Below are positions 16,800 to 25,701 of a DNA stretch of 25,701 bases, in pieces. The position numbers and the translations under genes are program-made. The first letter of the stretch is position 1; each line of letters begins with the position of its first letter. Source of the stretch: JAERML01 sp035687895. GTDB lineage: Bacteria; Bacteroidota; Ignavibacteria; UBA10030; UBA6906. Location: NCBI GenBank assembly GCA_035687895.1, contig DASRUE010000173.1, positions 1-25,701 on the forward strand, read 5' to 3'. The notes under the pieces are model-generated. The model made no database searches. It saw nothing but the letters and a program-made list of their open reading frames with translations, and was not told the origin of the DNA.

Positions 16800-17444
16800 A
16801 TGAATGCTAATGCGGTGATCGCTGTTGTCGTAATTGAGGATGAAAAGGAAGTCCGGCAGGGCCTTTCCTACATTCTTGATCATACAGATGGCTTCCGCTG
16901 TGTAGGGGCTTTCCACTCCTATGAAGAGGCACTCGAGGAAATCACCACTCCGCCCGACGTACTTCTCTCCGACATCGGACTCCCGGGAATGTCCGGTACC
17001 GAAGGCGTGAAACTGTTCAAAGCAAAGTATGCAGCAACGCCCGTCATCATGTTAACCGTTTACCGTGACGATGACAAGATCTTTCGGTCGATCTGCAACG
17101 GGGCAAGCGGGTACATCCTGAAGAAAGATCCTCCTTCGAGAATCCTCGAAGCGATCAAGGAGGTGCATGGCGGAGGGGCACCCATGTCATCCGAAATCGC
17201 GTTGAAGGTCTTGACGGCCTTCCGGGCGCTCGCACCACACCACACCGATCCAAGTGGGCTCACAAAGCGCGAAGAGGAGATCCTCGCTGAACTGGTAAAG
17301 GGAAACAGTTATAAGTCCACCGCCGACCACCTCTTTATCAGCGTCCATACCGTTCGTTTCCACATCCGCAGTATTTATGAGAAGCTGCACGTGCATTCCA
17401 AGTCGGAAGCAGTAGCAAAAGCCCTGAAGGGCAGACTGGTCTAA
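16800..17444 (+). CDS. NarL/LuxR-family response regulator (system 2)
   Basis: 214 residues from the ATG at 16800, or 225 from an ATG at 16767. The shorter form is preferred because it begins MNANAVIAVVVIEDEKEV, the normal opening of a receiver domain. The acidic pair is E13/D14, the phosphoacceptor D58 in LSDIGLPG, switch residue T86, and Lys K108 in GYILKK. The LuxR HTH (about 154–205) has LTKREEEILAELVKGNSYKSTA and the VHTVRFHIRSIYEKLHVHSK recognition region. It lies directly behind kinase 2 and closely resembles the regulator at 7671, so the two kinase/regulator pairs probably arose by duplication of a whole pair. It probably controls genes through phosphorylation-dependent dimer binding; its targets are not shown by the sequence. 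Confidence 0.94.
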   Translation: MNANAVIAVVVIEDEKEVRQGLSYILDHTDGFRCVGAFHSYEEALEEITTPPDVLLSDIGLPGMSGTEGVKLFKAKYAATPVIMLTVYRDDDKIFRSICNGASGYILKKDPPSRILEAIKEVHGGGAPMSSEIALKVLTAFRALAPHHTDPSGLTKREEEILAELVKGNSYKSTADHLFISVHTVRFHIRSIYEKLHVHSKSEAVAKALKGRLV

Positions 17445-17450
17445 TCCGAG

Positions 17451-17470
17451 ACCTGCATCATTGTGCAGGT
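17451..17470 (+). terminator. Hairpin after regulator 2
   Basis: ACCTGCA, six bases (TCATTG), TGCAGGT: a perfect 7-bp stem starting 7 nt after the regulator stop. A C/T-rich stretch follows but no T-run, so termination is possible, not certain. Confidence 0.4.
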
Positions 17471-17568
17471 TCACACCACTTTCTCTCCGAACTGGCTTCA
17501 AATCCATCCCTTTGTGCGATTGCGACAACCCTCCCATCGGTTGTATCATGGTAGCGCGTCCACCCAAA

Positions 17569-17614
17569 GAAGGGGAACTTGCTTACTCCTTCCGGGTGCG
17601 AGAGGCTCCCCTTC
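17569..17614 (+). repeat. Inverted repeat in the leader of the PKD/T9SS gene
   Basis: GAAGGGGA at 17569–17576 is complementary to TCCCCTTC at 17607–17614, with 30 bases between. It is about 65 nt upstream of the start and could form an mRNA leader hairpin. Otherwise the 234-nt gap 17445–17678 holds no recognisable gene. Confidence 0.25.
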
Positions 17615-17678
17615 AAGATGACCTGAGCAACAAGCTTTCAACCGAAATCTTTTGATCTGCACTTCCTGGAGAAAAGTC

Positions 17679-20321
17679 ATGACAACACTGCGTTGGTCCT
17701 TCCTGTCCGCGTTGTTGCTCATTTGTGTTTCCGAAAGCCCTGGACAATGGACAACCGGTTACCGGACCATCAACGTCACGTTCAACACCAGTAATCCGCA
17801 GCAACTCCTCATCAACCGCGGACGATTAATCTGGCGGGACACAGATCCGAATACGAGCACGCATTTTCTGAAGTACTTCTCGGGCGCAGAGATTGTCACA
17901 CTTGATTCCATGTTGAATGGTCTGACAGCAGCCATCGATGGGGAGTACATCGGATGGAATACATCTCTCCAGCAGGTCAAGGTGTATAACACAGACATTT
18001 GGCAGACTATGCTGCTGGGGAACTCGTACAATCCGGACAACGTCCAGCCCATAAGCGTCTCGAATGGTGTGGTTGCTTATGCGCGCCTGAAAACAGGTAC
18101 GGGCACGGAGATTGCTTTACGCAACCTTCGGATTGCATCGGACACCTCCCTCGATGCAGGTCTCTGGAACACGCAGCCAAGTGTACATTACGGTCAAGTT
18201 GCCTGGGTTGCAAGCGCGGCCGAAAGTGTGAACGCTGCTTCGAACATCTTTTTCTTTGATGGCCTGGTTACATGGAACATTTCGAATACAATCGGTCGGA
18301 TAAACCTGGGCCCCATTCTCAAGGACGCCCATGTTGCGTGGCTTGAGCGTGGAGGACCCTCGCCGAGAGTGCGGTTCTCCAATGGTGACTCAGCGATTAC
18401 GGTCGCTCAGCCTTCCAATGGGTCAACCATTGTCATTGGGTACGACGCAAGCGATGGTGTGTGTGTCGTGGGCCTTGTTGACACACTCACGAATGTCTCC
18501 AGCATCCGGGTGTACATTTCGGAAAGAGATTCTCTCTTCTCATTGACAGATTCAGTCCGGCTCACAAGCATTCATATCGACAACGGATTGATCGTTTGGG
18601 CGACGCGTACAGGTATCCAAAGAACTCTTAAGACCTACAGAATCAGTACTGCGACACTGGAGGAGTTCGGTTCGGCGGACAATCCGGTGGTTGATGACGA
18701 GCAGACCGCGTGGACCCTCGGAGATGCTGTGGAGATGCGTGTGCCCCTCACCTACTGGCGTGTTACGAATAACTACGAGAATGGATGGACACAGTCGAAA
18801 TTCAAGAGTATTTCTCCCACCGGATTCATCTGGGGCAACTACACCAACGCAACTAATGCCCGCATGTTCCACTCCAATGGCTCGACTGTGACTCGCTTGA
18901 CCGACTCCCTTGTCTACAAGGACTTCATGATGGCCAATGATGGTTACTATATCTGGCGGCATGACTTCACGAGCATGTATCTCTACAACGGCGCCGGTGC
19001 TCCGCAGCTTATCATTGATAGCCTTCAATGCGAGAACATGTATGTCGCTGGAGGTTCCATAAGTTTCCACGGGTTCAGAAGCAATGCGGGTAACAACGTC
19101 AATCAGGCATGGCTCTACAAGATTGCCAACGACTCTTTGATTCAGATTACGAACGACGCTGCACCGACGACGCTCAACGGCATTACATTCACCAGCGGAA
19201 ACGATGCGTGCTGGTACAGAGTTGTGGGGAACAATGACATGCTGATGTACTTCAACGGAACGTCCACGATCCGGTTGAGTGACTCCACTGTTGACTACAG
19301 GTTCAGCTACAGGAACGGAAGGATTGTATGGAGCGAACGGCGAAGTGGCACTTATCAGGTGATGATGTACACCGTTGGGACAGGCACGAAAACACAGATC
19401 ACTACTGGCACAACGCAAGCGCGCAATCCAATCACCGACGGTTCTGCGATTGTTTGGTTCGAGGATTCTCCGGCCGGTTCGCTGATGGTATATCGTGATC
19501 TCGCCACTGGCACAACGACGAAAGTTGCCTACGTGACTCTTCCGGTCGCCCGATGGTTCTGGATGAGCAACGGGAAAATCGCCTGGTCCGGGAATAACGA
19601 GGTGCTCGTCTACGATGGGAGCACTGTCGGACGCATCACCAACAGTGGCGACTTTACTCCCAACACAGAGCCATACGTTGACAACGAAATGGTGATGTGG
19701 AAGCAAGACAATCCCACGCCGACCTTCCCGAGATACGGAGACATCAATGTTGCAAAACTCCATCCACTTGTCTCCTTCGACGCATCAAACATTGCAGGCG
19801 TATTTCCTCTGATAGTTTCATTCTATAATCGAGCATGGCATGGAACCCAATCATGGCTCTGGAATTTCGGGGACGGCAGCACCAGTACGGAGCGAAACCC
19901 GTCCCATACATACGCCACGCCGGGTACGTACACGGTGACATTGACAGCGAACGGACCGACGGGTTTTGCAGTCGAGAAGAAAGCAAACCTTGTGAGGGTT
20001 CGAACCTCCGTGTCCGTGAAAGAGGATGCGGGGTACCCAGCCTCGCCAATGTTGCTACAAAATTATCCGAATCCGTTCAATCCAACGACGAATCTGGAAT
20101 TTCGGGTCTCGGCTTCCGGTTCAGTTTCGCTGAGGATATTTGACGTGTTGGGAAGAGAAGTCGCTACGCTTGTGAATGAAGAGAAACCACCAGGAACGTA
20201 CTCAGTTGTGTGGGACGCGAAGGGTGTTGCAAGCGGTGTGTACTTCTACCGACTTGAATTCAATCCAGCCAACGGCAAGTCCGGTTTCATCAACGTCAAG
20301 AAGATGGTTATAATCAGGTGA
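17679..20321 (+). CDS. Beta-propeller-like secreted protein with PKD domain and T9SS type A sorting domain
   Basis: An 880-residue secreted protein. The ATG at 17679 is preferred over an upstream TTG at 17652, because GGAG at 17668–17671 precedes it and a signal peptide follows at once (TTLRWSFLSALLLICVSESPG). Residues about 30–690 are beta-rich and carry many loosely repeated V-[AV]-W-x-x-x units (for example NGRIVWSERRSGTYQ and GSAIVWFEDSPAG). These resemble TolB-like propeller blades and probably form one or two propellers. A PKD domain (about 698–775) shows WLWNFGDGSTSTERNPSHTY and GTYTVTLTA. The T9SS domain has QNYPNPFNP near 794–802, FDVLGREVATLVNE, GVYFYRL and final KKMVIIR. No catalytic motif is seen. 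It starts the second secreted-protein block, after regulator 2, and probably heads an operon with the next two genes. Confidence 0.9.
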   Translation: MTTLRWSFLSALLLICVSESPGQWTTGYRTINVTFNTSNPQQLLINRGRLIWRDTDPNTSTHFLKYFSGAEIVTLDSMLNGLTAAIDGEYIGWNTSLQQVKVYNTDIWQTMLLGNSYNPDNVQPISVSNGVVAYARLKTGTGTEIALRNLRIASDTSLDAGLWNTQPSVHYGQVAWVASAAESVNAASNIFFFDGLVTWNISNTIGRINLGPILKDAHVAWLERGGPSPRVRFSNGDSAITVAQPSNGSTIVIGYDASDGVCVVGLVDTLTNVSSIRVYISERDSLFSLTDSVRLTSIHIDNGLIVWATRTGIQRTLKTYRISTATLEEFGSADNPVVDDEQTAWTLGDAVEMRVPLTYWRVTNNYENGWTQSKFKSISPTGFIWGNYTNATNARMFHSNGSTVTRLTDSLVYKDFMMANDGYYIWRHDFTSMYLYNGAGAPQLIIDSLQCENMYVAGGSISFHGFRSNAGNNVNQAWLYKIANDSLIQITNDAAPTTLNGITFTSGNDACWYRVVGNNDMLMYFNGTSTIRLSDSTVDYRFSYRNGRIVWSERRSGTYQVMMYTVGTGTKTQITTGTTQARNPITDGSAIVWFEDSPAGSLMVYRDLATGTTTKVAYVTLPVARWFWMSNGKIAWSGNNEVLVYDGSTVGRITNSGDFTPNTEPYVDNEMVMWKQDNPTPTFPRYGDINVAKLHPLVSFDASNIAGVFPLIVSFYNRAWHGTQSWLWNFGDGSTSTERNPSHTYATPGTYTVTLTANGPTGFAVEKKANLVRVRTSVSVKEDAGYPASPMLLQNYPNPFNPTTNLEFRVSASGSVSLRIFDVLGREVATLVNEEKPPGTYSVVWDAKGVASGVYFYRLEFNPANGKSGFINVKKMVIIR

Positions 20322-20323
20322 GG
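20316..20323 (+). promoter_or_regulatory. Shine-Dalgarno site overlapping the upstream stop codon
   Basis: AGGTGAGG contains the TGA stop of the PKD/T9SS gene and lies 5 nt before the GTG at 20329. This supports the GTG start and suggests coupled translation of the two genes. Confidence 0.7.
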
Positions 20324-20328
20324 TTTTA

Positions 20329-22038
20329 GTGGGACATGGTCTGTATGTGGGTTGGACTGCCAATCTAACCCACCGATCCATACGGCTCTCATCTCTCATT
20401 GCCTGTATTCTCGCTATTTGTTCCGGCGACGGACGAGGACAATCGGAACCACCGGGCACCGCAACAGGCGTGCCTCCTGCACAACAGCTCGTCCGATTCT
20501 ACGGAACGCTTGGCTCATACGGAGAGGCGTATTCGATTAGTGGACAACAGTCACGCAGGCCGGGCCAGACCGGCCGCCTCTATTTTCGTCCAACATTAAG
20601 CATTTGGCAGATTGATCTCCCGTTTGAGTTTGTGCTTTCGACTGAGGGCCGCTCGGCGCAACAGCCGTTCAATCAGTTTGGTGTGAACCCTACGATCGCG
20701 TGGGCAACTATCCACGCTGGCCACCACCACATCAGTTTTTCGGAATTCACTGTTAACAGTCTGCTTCAGTTCGGTGGAGGGTTTGATCTGCGGCCCGGAG
20801 TATTCAGGTTCTCGGTGACTGCAGGAAGAACGCAACAGTCGATAAACGCTGACAGCGCGCAAGGAATCTACTACGGCACTTTCAGGCGTCACCTGTACGG
20901 ATTGAAACTGGGCATCGGAAGAGAAGACGGATCATTGATTGACCTGAATGTGGTCAGGGCAAAGGACGATGTTTCATCAGTGAAGTTGTCCGGTTCAGCC
21001 AGGCCGCAGGAGAACATGGTCGCCGGTCTTGCGGGAACGCTCCGGATGCTTGAAAACAAGTTGACCTTCACATCGGAGTTTGCTGTCAGCGTGCATACTC
21101 CAAATATCCTGAATGAAGAACTCGACGCCAACCTTCCCTCGTTCGTCTCCAAGATTTTCACGCCACGCATCGGGACGAGGATCGGGTATGCGGGCAAAGG
21201 ATCCCTCCAGTTCATGCATGGCCCGCTGGTCTTCAGCGGCAGGTACACGCGGGTCAATCCCGGTTTTACCTCGTTTGGTCTTTCCTCGTTTCAGAACGAC
21301 AGAGAGGAAATAGACTTGTCGCCCGTTGTACGATTCCTCGAGAATCGGATGACGGTCGGCGCAACTCTTGGCTTCCGGAGAGACAATATTGCAGGGAACA
21401 AGCTTGCCACAACGAGACGAGTCCTCCAATCATATTTTGTCAATACAACGCCGGTCGATCAGTTCTCGTTTGATGTACGATATTCCAACTTCACGATGAA
21501 AAGCAACTCCGTGTCCGACACCACCAGATACGACAATATCAGCCATTCCTTGAACCTTAGCCCCACCGTTAGAGTCAAATGGGTTGAGTTGCAACATGTT
21601 ATCACCACAACTATTGGAGGTCAGAAATTCAACGACAGGAATCGCGTGTATGGCGGACTGAATACCTACACCACGTACTCGGGAAGCATCATGTGGGCAG
21701 TGGCGTTTCCATCATCACTGGTGATCAGCCCCCGTGCAAGCTACACCAGGAACGACCGCACAACGACTGACACAAAGATCACGACGCTTGGCCTTGCAGT
21801 TCAATATAGCCTCTTCGACAGAGCGCTTACCCCGTCTCTCTCTCTCTCCACAACACGAAACAACATCGGGATCGCGACGGACAAACAACTTGTCGGCACA
21901 TTGAACACGACATACCGGGTCACGGCGTATGATAACGTTGCCCTGAGCGCGCGAGTCTCGTCCTATGCCTATGGCAATGGTAGAGCCAGCAACTTCGTCG
22001 AGTCCATGATCACCCTTCAATACAACAGGAGCTTCTGA
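20329..22038 (+). CDS. Predicted outer-membrane beta-barrel protein
   Basis: A 569-residue protein that starts at GTG, supported by the ribosome-binding site at 20316–20323. A signal-like segment (LSSLIACILAICSG, ending GRGQ) lies at about 20–38. From about 55 on, alternating polar/hydrophobic strands such as LRPGVFRFSVTAGRTQQ, LTFTSEFAVSVHT, MTVGATLGFRRDN and VALSARVSSYAY recur, with long polar loops. The protein ends in an aromatic residue (QYNRSF), as outer-membrane barrels do. No named family is recognised. There is no sorting domain, which fits an integral outer-membrane protein and not T9SS cargo. It lies between a T9SS protein and the TANFOR protein, with an 8-nt gap to the first and 2 nt to the second, and may help assemble, anchor or export these neighbours. 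That role is inference. Confidence 0.75.
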   Translation: MGHGLYVGWTANLTHRSIRLSSLIACILAICSGDGRGQSEPPGTATGVPPAQQLVRFYGTLGSYGEAYSISGQQSRRPGQTGRLYFRPTLSIWQIDLPFEFVLSTEGRSAQQPFNQFGVNPTIAWATIHAGHHHISFSEFTVNSLLQFGGGFDLRPGVFRFSVTAGRTQQSINADSAQGIYYGTFRRHLYGLKLGIGREDGSLIDLNVVRAKDDVSSVKLSGSARPQENMVAGLAGTLRMLENKLTFTSEFAVSVHTPNILNEELDANLPSFVSKIFTPRIGTRIGYAGKGSLQFMHGPLVFSGRYTRVNPGFTSFGLSSFQNDREEIDLSPVVRFLENRMTVGATLGFRRDNIAGNKLATTRRVLQSYFVNTTPVDQFSFDVRYSNFTMKSNSVSDTTRYDNISHSLNLSPTVRVKWVELQHVITTTIGGQKFNDRNRVYGGLNTYTTYSGSIMWAVAFPSSLVISPRASYTRNDRTTTDTKITTLGLAVQYSLFDRALTPSLSLSTTRNNIGIATDKQLVGTLNTTYRVTAYDNVALSARVSSYAYGNGRASNFVESMITLQYNRSF

Positions 22039-22040
22039 GA

Positions 22041-25000
22041 ATGAGCTTCATGAAGCCTTTTGCCGCTGTATTCTTCATTGCCTCTTCTGTTGCCTATACA
22101 CAGAGTGTGAATACCTCGCTCTCTGTTCACCCTTTTCCCTCCCCTTACATCAGCGACCTCGCAAGTGATCCGACGTTTATTCAGATGACGATCACCAACA
22201 CCGGTTCAACAACCGAGCCGGCATTCTTCGACATTGTGATTACATCATCGGTTCATGGACAGCTTGGCTCAGGGCCCAGCCGGAACATCACACTGATGCC
22301 CGGAACGGAGATTATCAACGGTATCGATCTCATTTCATGGAACGACATCACCTACAACCAATCGGTTCGAAATCAGATCGCTCAATCGGGTGCATTGCCG
22401 GAGGGATTCTACACTATTTGCATGACGCTGAAAAGCAGCGTAAGCCTCCAGGTGCTTGCGGCAGAAGCTTGTGCATCATTCACGATCAGTCTTCCGGAAC
22501 CTCCTTCGTTACTGTTGCCGTCCGACAATGAGCTTGTGCTCACGGCCTTTCCGATGTTTCAGTGGACAACCGTGAACCAACCGGGTCACCAGGTATATTA
22601 TCATCTGAAGATCTCTGAAGTCATCCAGGGTCAGACGCCAAGCGACGCAATCCAATCGGGTTACCCGCATTACGAAAACCCATCGCTTTTGATTACATCT
22701 CTCCTGTATCCTGTTGATGCTCTTCCCTTGAATCCCGGAGGCCGATATGCATGGCAAGTCAGAGCGGTAAACGAGCTTGGCAATCCCGTTGGACAGAATG
22801 ATGGCCGGAGCGAGATCTGGACGTTCCGATATCTCAGTGGCGCAACGCCACAGTCGAGTCAGGGTTTCACTATCGGTGGATTCGGCGCGAATCCGACCCG
22901 GGTCACAGATTCCTCGCGTACAAGTTATACCGGCGAAGGATGGATTAATCTTCCGTTCCTAAACGATTCCGTGTTTGTCGCCTACTCCAACCTGACGCTC
23001 AATGAGAACCATGTTGTCACAAGCGGCGATATTACGGTTGCAAGTTTGAAGACGATTCGAATCGGCCAGCTTCGCCTTCGTTTTGACACATTGAAGTTCA
23101 CTCCTACCAGCGGATATGGATGGGGGCTTGCGAAGTTTTCGCTCGGCGCTGACTCCATCCGGTTTCCCTTCGCCTCACTCGGATTTGGTAGAGGCGGCGT
23201 TAGCGGCACAGTGCACTCAACGAGAAGAACGCCAATCAGCTTCGGCAACCTCGATCATTCGGTTGATTCCATCGCTATCACACTTGTCGACAACAATCTC
23301 GAAGGAGGATACCTCAGGGGAAAGATGAAGCTGCCGTTCGCCGCCCCCAATGACAGCGTCTTCTTCCTTGGTCATCTTGAAAATGGAGAGCTCAAGACGC
23401 TCCGGGTTACACCGGGATTTTCCGTTCCCTTGCCGGGTATGTACAGCAAAGCCGTTTTTGATAGCGTTCGTGTGTCTGCTGATAGCGCGTTGCTTTCAGG
23501 AAGGATCAAGATGAGAGTCGGAACCGATTCCGTACTGATATTCTTCAAGAAGCTGTTGGTGAACAAACAGGGGATTACCGGGACACTCAACTCCGGGACT
23601 AACGCGCTTGACATTCACTTCGGAGGTGTTGCCGGAACTGTGGATTCCGTTTCGCTCTCCTTTCGCAACAGTACTCTGGAAGGAGGCCATGTGATAGGAA
23701 GGGTTCGACTCCCATTCCCATCACCGAATGACTCTGTGTTCTTCAGAGGTGAGTACAGAGACGGAAATGTCCGCGAGGTGTTCATCGCGGCCGGGTTGAG
23801 TTTCCCCATGGGTCCAGTTCAGATGACCATCGATACGATTCGCCTTGTTCATCCTGATACAGCGACGATCACGGGAAGTGCGCTCCTGGTTCTGGCCAGT
23901 GAGGTCCTCGAAGGGGACAGCGTTCTATTCATCTTCCGCAACATGACCGTGACGTCGAACTCGTTCGGCGGCACGATTCTCCTTGGCAACGATGTCACGA
24001 TGAACCTCCTCAATCCGAACGACTTCACTCTCAAGCTCAAGCGGAACGAGACCCGACTGACTGTGCAGAACGGTGACGTGAGCGTTGCCCTTACAGGTTC
24101 GGTACTTCCGCCTGCCAGCGCGCTGAGAGATTCGACCGGCAACCGTGTTGAGATTCCATTCAGCAACCTCAGCGTTGACACTCACGGGAATTTTTATCTG
24201 AACGTCCGAACGCTTCCGCGCTCGCAGATTGCACGAACAGGATTCAAGGTGGATGGTGACAGCATTGTGCTCGACTTTTCCACGCTTCTTTCGCCGGGTG
24301 GGCTTGGTTCGGACTGGAAGGGAGTTTTCATCAAACGCGGAAGGGTGACATTGCCGGACAAATTCTCTAAGCAGAACACGCCTGTGTCGTTCCTGGTGAG
24401 CGGGTTGAGCGTCGGCACGACCGGATTCAACGGAAGGATCGCTGCCTCAAATCTCTCGAGCCTTACTCAGGTAACGTTCAGCAAGTTCGCGGGAAACATT
24501 GATTCGGTCATGATCAATTTCACAAACAACAGCATCGATGCCGGGTACATCAAGGGAATGCTGACGGCACCGTTCATCAACGGAGATTTGAACTTCTCAG
24601 TCCTCGCCACTGACGATGGATTGAGCGAAGCCATGGTTGGATACAATGGTGATATCCGGATGTTCAACCTCAGTTTCTTCACGATGAACATTACCACGGC
24701 GAGTCTCTCGTACACCCAATCGGTGAGCAAACTCAAACTCAGCGGGAGAATCCATATTGAAAAGGGAGGCACAACGATCCGGGACGTATCATTTGAAGAT
24801 TTTCAGATCGACTCTGATGGCAAGGTGGGATTGGATGGCAAGGTGTGGTTCAACCTTTCAGGGAATCAAGGCAGCGCATTTGAGGGGTTCCCGATTCAGC
24901 TCGATAGTATCGGCTTTGGCACCGACCCACAGAATCCAAACAGGAAGTTCATCGGTATCGGTGCTCGGATTGAAGTGTCCGACAGATTTCCTTCAGGGAA

Positions 25001-25701
25001 TACCACGCTCATCTTCTGGGTGCGAAAATCGAGCAACGTGGTTGGACATGTACTGGAAAATGTTGAAGTCAAAGACTTCGGCATTGCATATCAGAGCGCG
25101 GCGTTCTCATTCGACGGCCAACTGAAGTGGAGTCAGGATACAACAAAGAAGCAATTCGATGCGAACCTTGCCATGCAGGTCAAGAGCGGCCTCACCCTTG
25201 CTTCAAAGCTGACAATCGGCCGGACACTCGGAGCGGGCGGGTTCAGATACTGGTATGTCTATGGCAAGGCAGGATTTGGTGGTGCACCCATCTTCTCGCT
25301 TCTGCCGGCAACCGGAATCCCCGTCAGTTTCTACGGGTTCGGGGGGGGTGCCTTCTACCACATGCGTGCTGTAGTCGACACAGCAAGAGACAGCGTGGTC
25401 TACACCCCGGACAACAGCGTTGCTCTTGGGCTTAAGGCTACAGTCATTCTTGGAACTGATGGTGGAGGATTGGCGTGGAACGGGGACCAGGAATTAGAGT
25501 TCGTCTTCTCACAGGGCGGCAATAGTTATAATCTCACAAACATCAATCTCTATTCCCGAAACTGGTTCCTTGCACCGTTGCCTGCACGAACCAATCCTGT
25601 TGCCGATGTCCGCGGGAATGGCACGTTGCAAATCTCGGTGAACAACTTCAGCATTAGCGGATACTTCACTTTCGATGCGGACTTCAAAACGCTCGTCAAG
25701 G
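22041..25701 (+). CDS. TANFOR domain-containing large surface protein, 3' end outside the window
   Basis: An open frame of at least 1220 residues that continues past the right edge. AGGAG at 22027–22031 precedes the ATG, and a signal peptide follows (MSFMKPFAAVFFIASSVAYTQ). Residues about 22–262 match the TANFOR domain of T9SS-encoding bacteria: LPEGFYTICMTL near 119, a following EACASFTI, PSLLLPSDNE, MFQWT near 172, YYHLKISEV, GRYAWQVRAV and closing IWTFRY. The rest is beta-rich and contains diverged repeats beginning VDSIAITL (408), VDSVSLSF (534) and IDSVMINF (820). The first two share a LEGG…LPF…PNDSVFF pattern with a 126-residue period. Near the edge it becomes glycine-rich (YGFGGGAFYHMRAV). 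It is probably surface-exposed or outer-membrane-associated; whether it ends in a sorting domain cannot be seen. Confidence 0.85.
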   Translation, partial: MSFMKPFAAVFFIASSVAYTQSVNTSLSVHPFPSPYISDLASDPTFIQMTITNTGSTTEPAFFDIVITSSVHGQLGSGPSRNITLMPGTEIINGIDLISWNDITYNQSVRNQIAQSGALPEGFYTICMTLKSSVSLQVLAAEACASFTISLPEPPSLLLPSDNELVLTAFPMFQWTTVNQPGHQVYYHLKISEVIQGQTPSDAIQSGYPHYENPSLLITSLLYPVDALPLNPGGRYAWQVRAVNELGNPVGQNDGRSEIWTFRYLSGATPQSSQGFTIGGFGANPTRVTDSSRTSYTGEGWINLPFLNDSVFVAYSNLTLNENHVVTSGDITVASLKTIRIGQLRLRFDTLKFTPTSGYGWGLAKFSLGADSIRFPFASLGFGRGGVSGTVHSTRRTPISFGNLDHSVDSIAITLVDNNLEGGYLRGKMKLPFAAPNDSVFFLGHLENGELKTLRVTPGFSVPLPGMYSKAVFDSVRVSADSALLSGRIKMRVGTDSVLIFFKKLLVNKQGITGTLNSGTNALDIHFGGVAGTVDSVSLSFRNSTLEGGHVIGRVRLPFPSPNDSVFFRGEYRDGNVREVFIAAGLSFPMGPVQMTIDTIRLVHPDTATITGSALLVLASEVLEGDSVLFIFRNMTVTSNSFGGTILLGNDVTMNLLNPNDFTLKLKRNETRLTVQNGDVSVALTGSVLPPASALRDSTGNRVEIPFSNLSVDTHGNFYLNVRTLPRSQIARTGFKVDGDSIVLDFSTLLSPGGLGSDWKGVFIKRGRVTLPDKFSKQNTPVSFLVSGLSVGTTGFNGRIAASNLSSLTQVTFSKFAGNIDSVMINFTNNSIDAGYIKGMLTAPFINGDLNFSVLATDDGLSEAMVGYNGDIRMFNLSFFTMNITTASLSYTQSVSKLKLSGRIHIEKGGTTIRDVSFEDFQIDSDGKVGLDGKVWFNLSGNQGSAFEGFPIQLDSIGFGTDPQNPNRKFIGIGARIEVSDRFPSGNTTLIFWVRKSSNVVGHVLENVEVKDFGIAYQSAAFSFDGQLKWSQDTTKKQFDANLAMQVKSGLTLASKLTIGRTLGAGGFRYWYVYGKAGFGGAPIFSLLPATGIPVSFYGFGGGAFYHMRAVVDTARDSVVYTPDNSVALGLKATVILGTDGGGLAWNGDQELEFVFSQGGNSYNLTNINLYSRNWFLAPLPARTNPVADVRGNGTLQISVNNFSISGYFTFDADFKTLVK

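Noticed and set aside
18552..19763. A 403-residue open frame on the minus strand
   Set aside because: It lies wholly opposite the PKD/T9SS gene, which has a signal peptide, recognisable domains and a ribosome-binding site. The minus-strand product shows no recognisable domain or signal and is a by-product of codon use.

Overview
The window looks like a chromosomal segment of a bacterium from the Bacteroidota–Chlorobiota–Ignavibacteriota assemblage, most likely Ignavibacteria-like. Four secreted proteins end in a type IX secretion (T9SS) type A sorting domain with the motif QNYPNPFNP. There are two two-component systems with beta-propeller/Y_Y_Y sensor domains, and one large TANFOR-type surface protein. 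No rRNA, tRNA, CRISPR array or intact transposase is visible. The taxonomic placement is inferred from gene content only.

Layout. (1) 1–4455, housekeeping-type genes, all on +: the tail of a VOC/glyoxalase-fold protein, an ACT-domain protein, a cation diffusion facilitator transporter, an RDD-family membrane protein and a large DUF2339 membrane protein. (2) 4452–12540, first sensor/secreted-protein block: a propeller-type sensor histidine kinase, its NarL/LuxR response regulator, then three T9SS-sorted secreted proteins (SBBP repeats; a jelly-roll-like protein; a lamin-tail-like protein). (3) 12541–13838, a small DinB-family gene, a strong hairpin, and about 500 bases of decayed DNA holding a frameshifted, 5'-truncated gene remnant with short direct and inverted repeats at its edges. 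(4) 13839–25701, second block: a paralogous propeller kinase and NarL/LuxR regulator, then a T9SS protein with a PKD domain, an outer-membrane beta-barrel-like protein and a very large TANFOR-domain protein that runs off the right edge.

How the genes may work together. Both kinases have a signal peptide, 14 propeller repeats (two seven-bladed propellers), a Y_Y_Y domain, one membrane helix and a HisKA_3/HATPase transmitter. Both are followed immediately by closely similar NarL-type regulators, and both pairs are followed by secreted or outer-membrane proteins. The simplest reading is that each pair senses an extracytoplasmic ligand and controls neighbouring surface or secreted proteins. That link is inferred from position. 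All genes judged real are on the + strand. The last three genes are tightly packed, with a Shine-Dalgarno sequence overlapping one stop codon and a 2-nt gap before the last gene, so they look like one operon.
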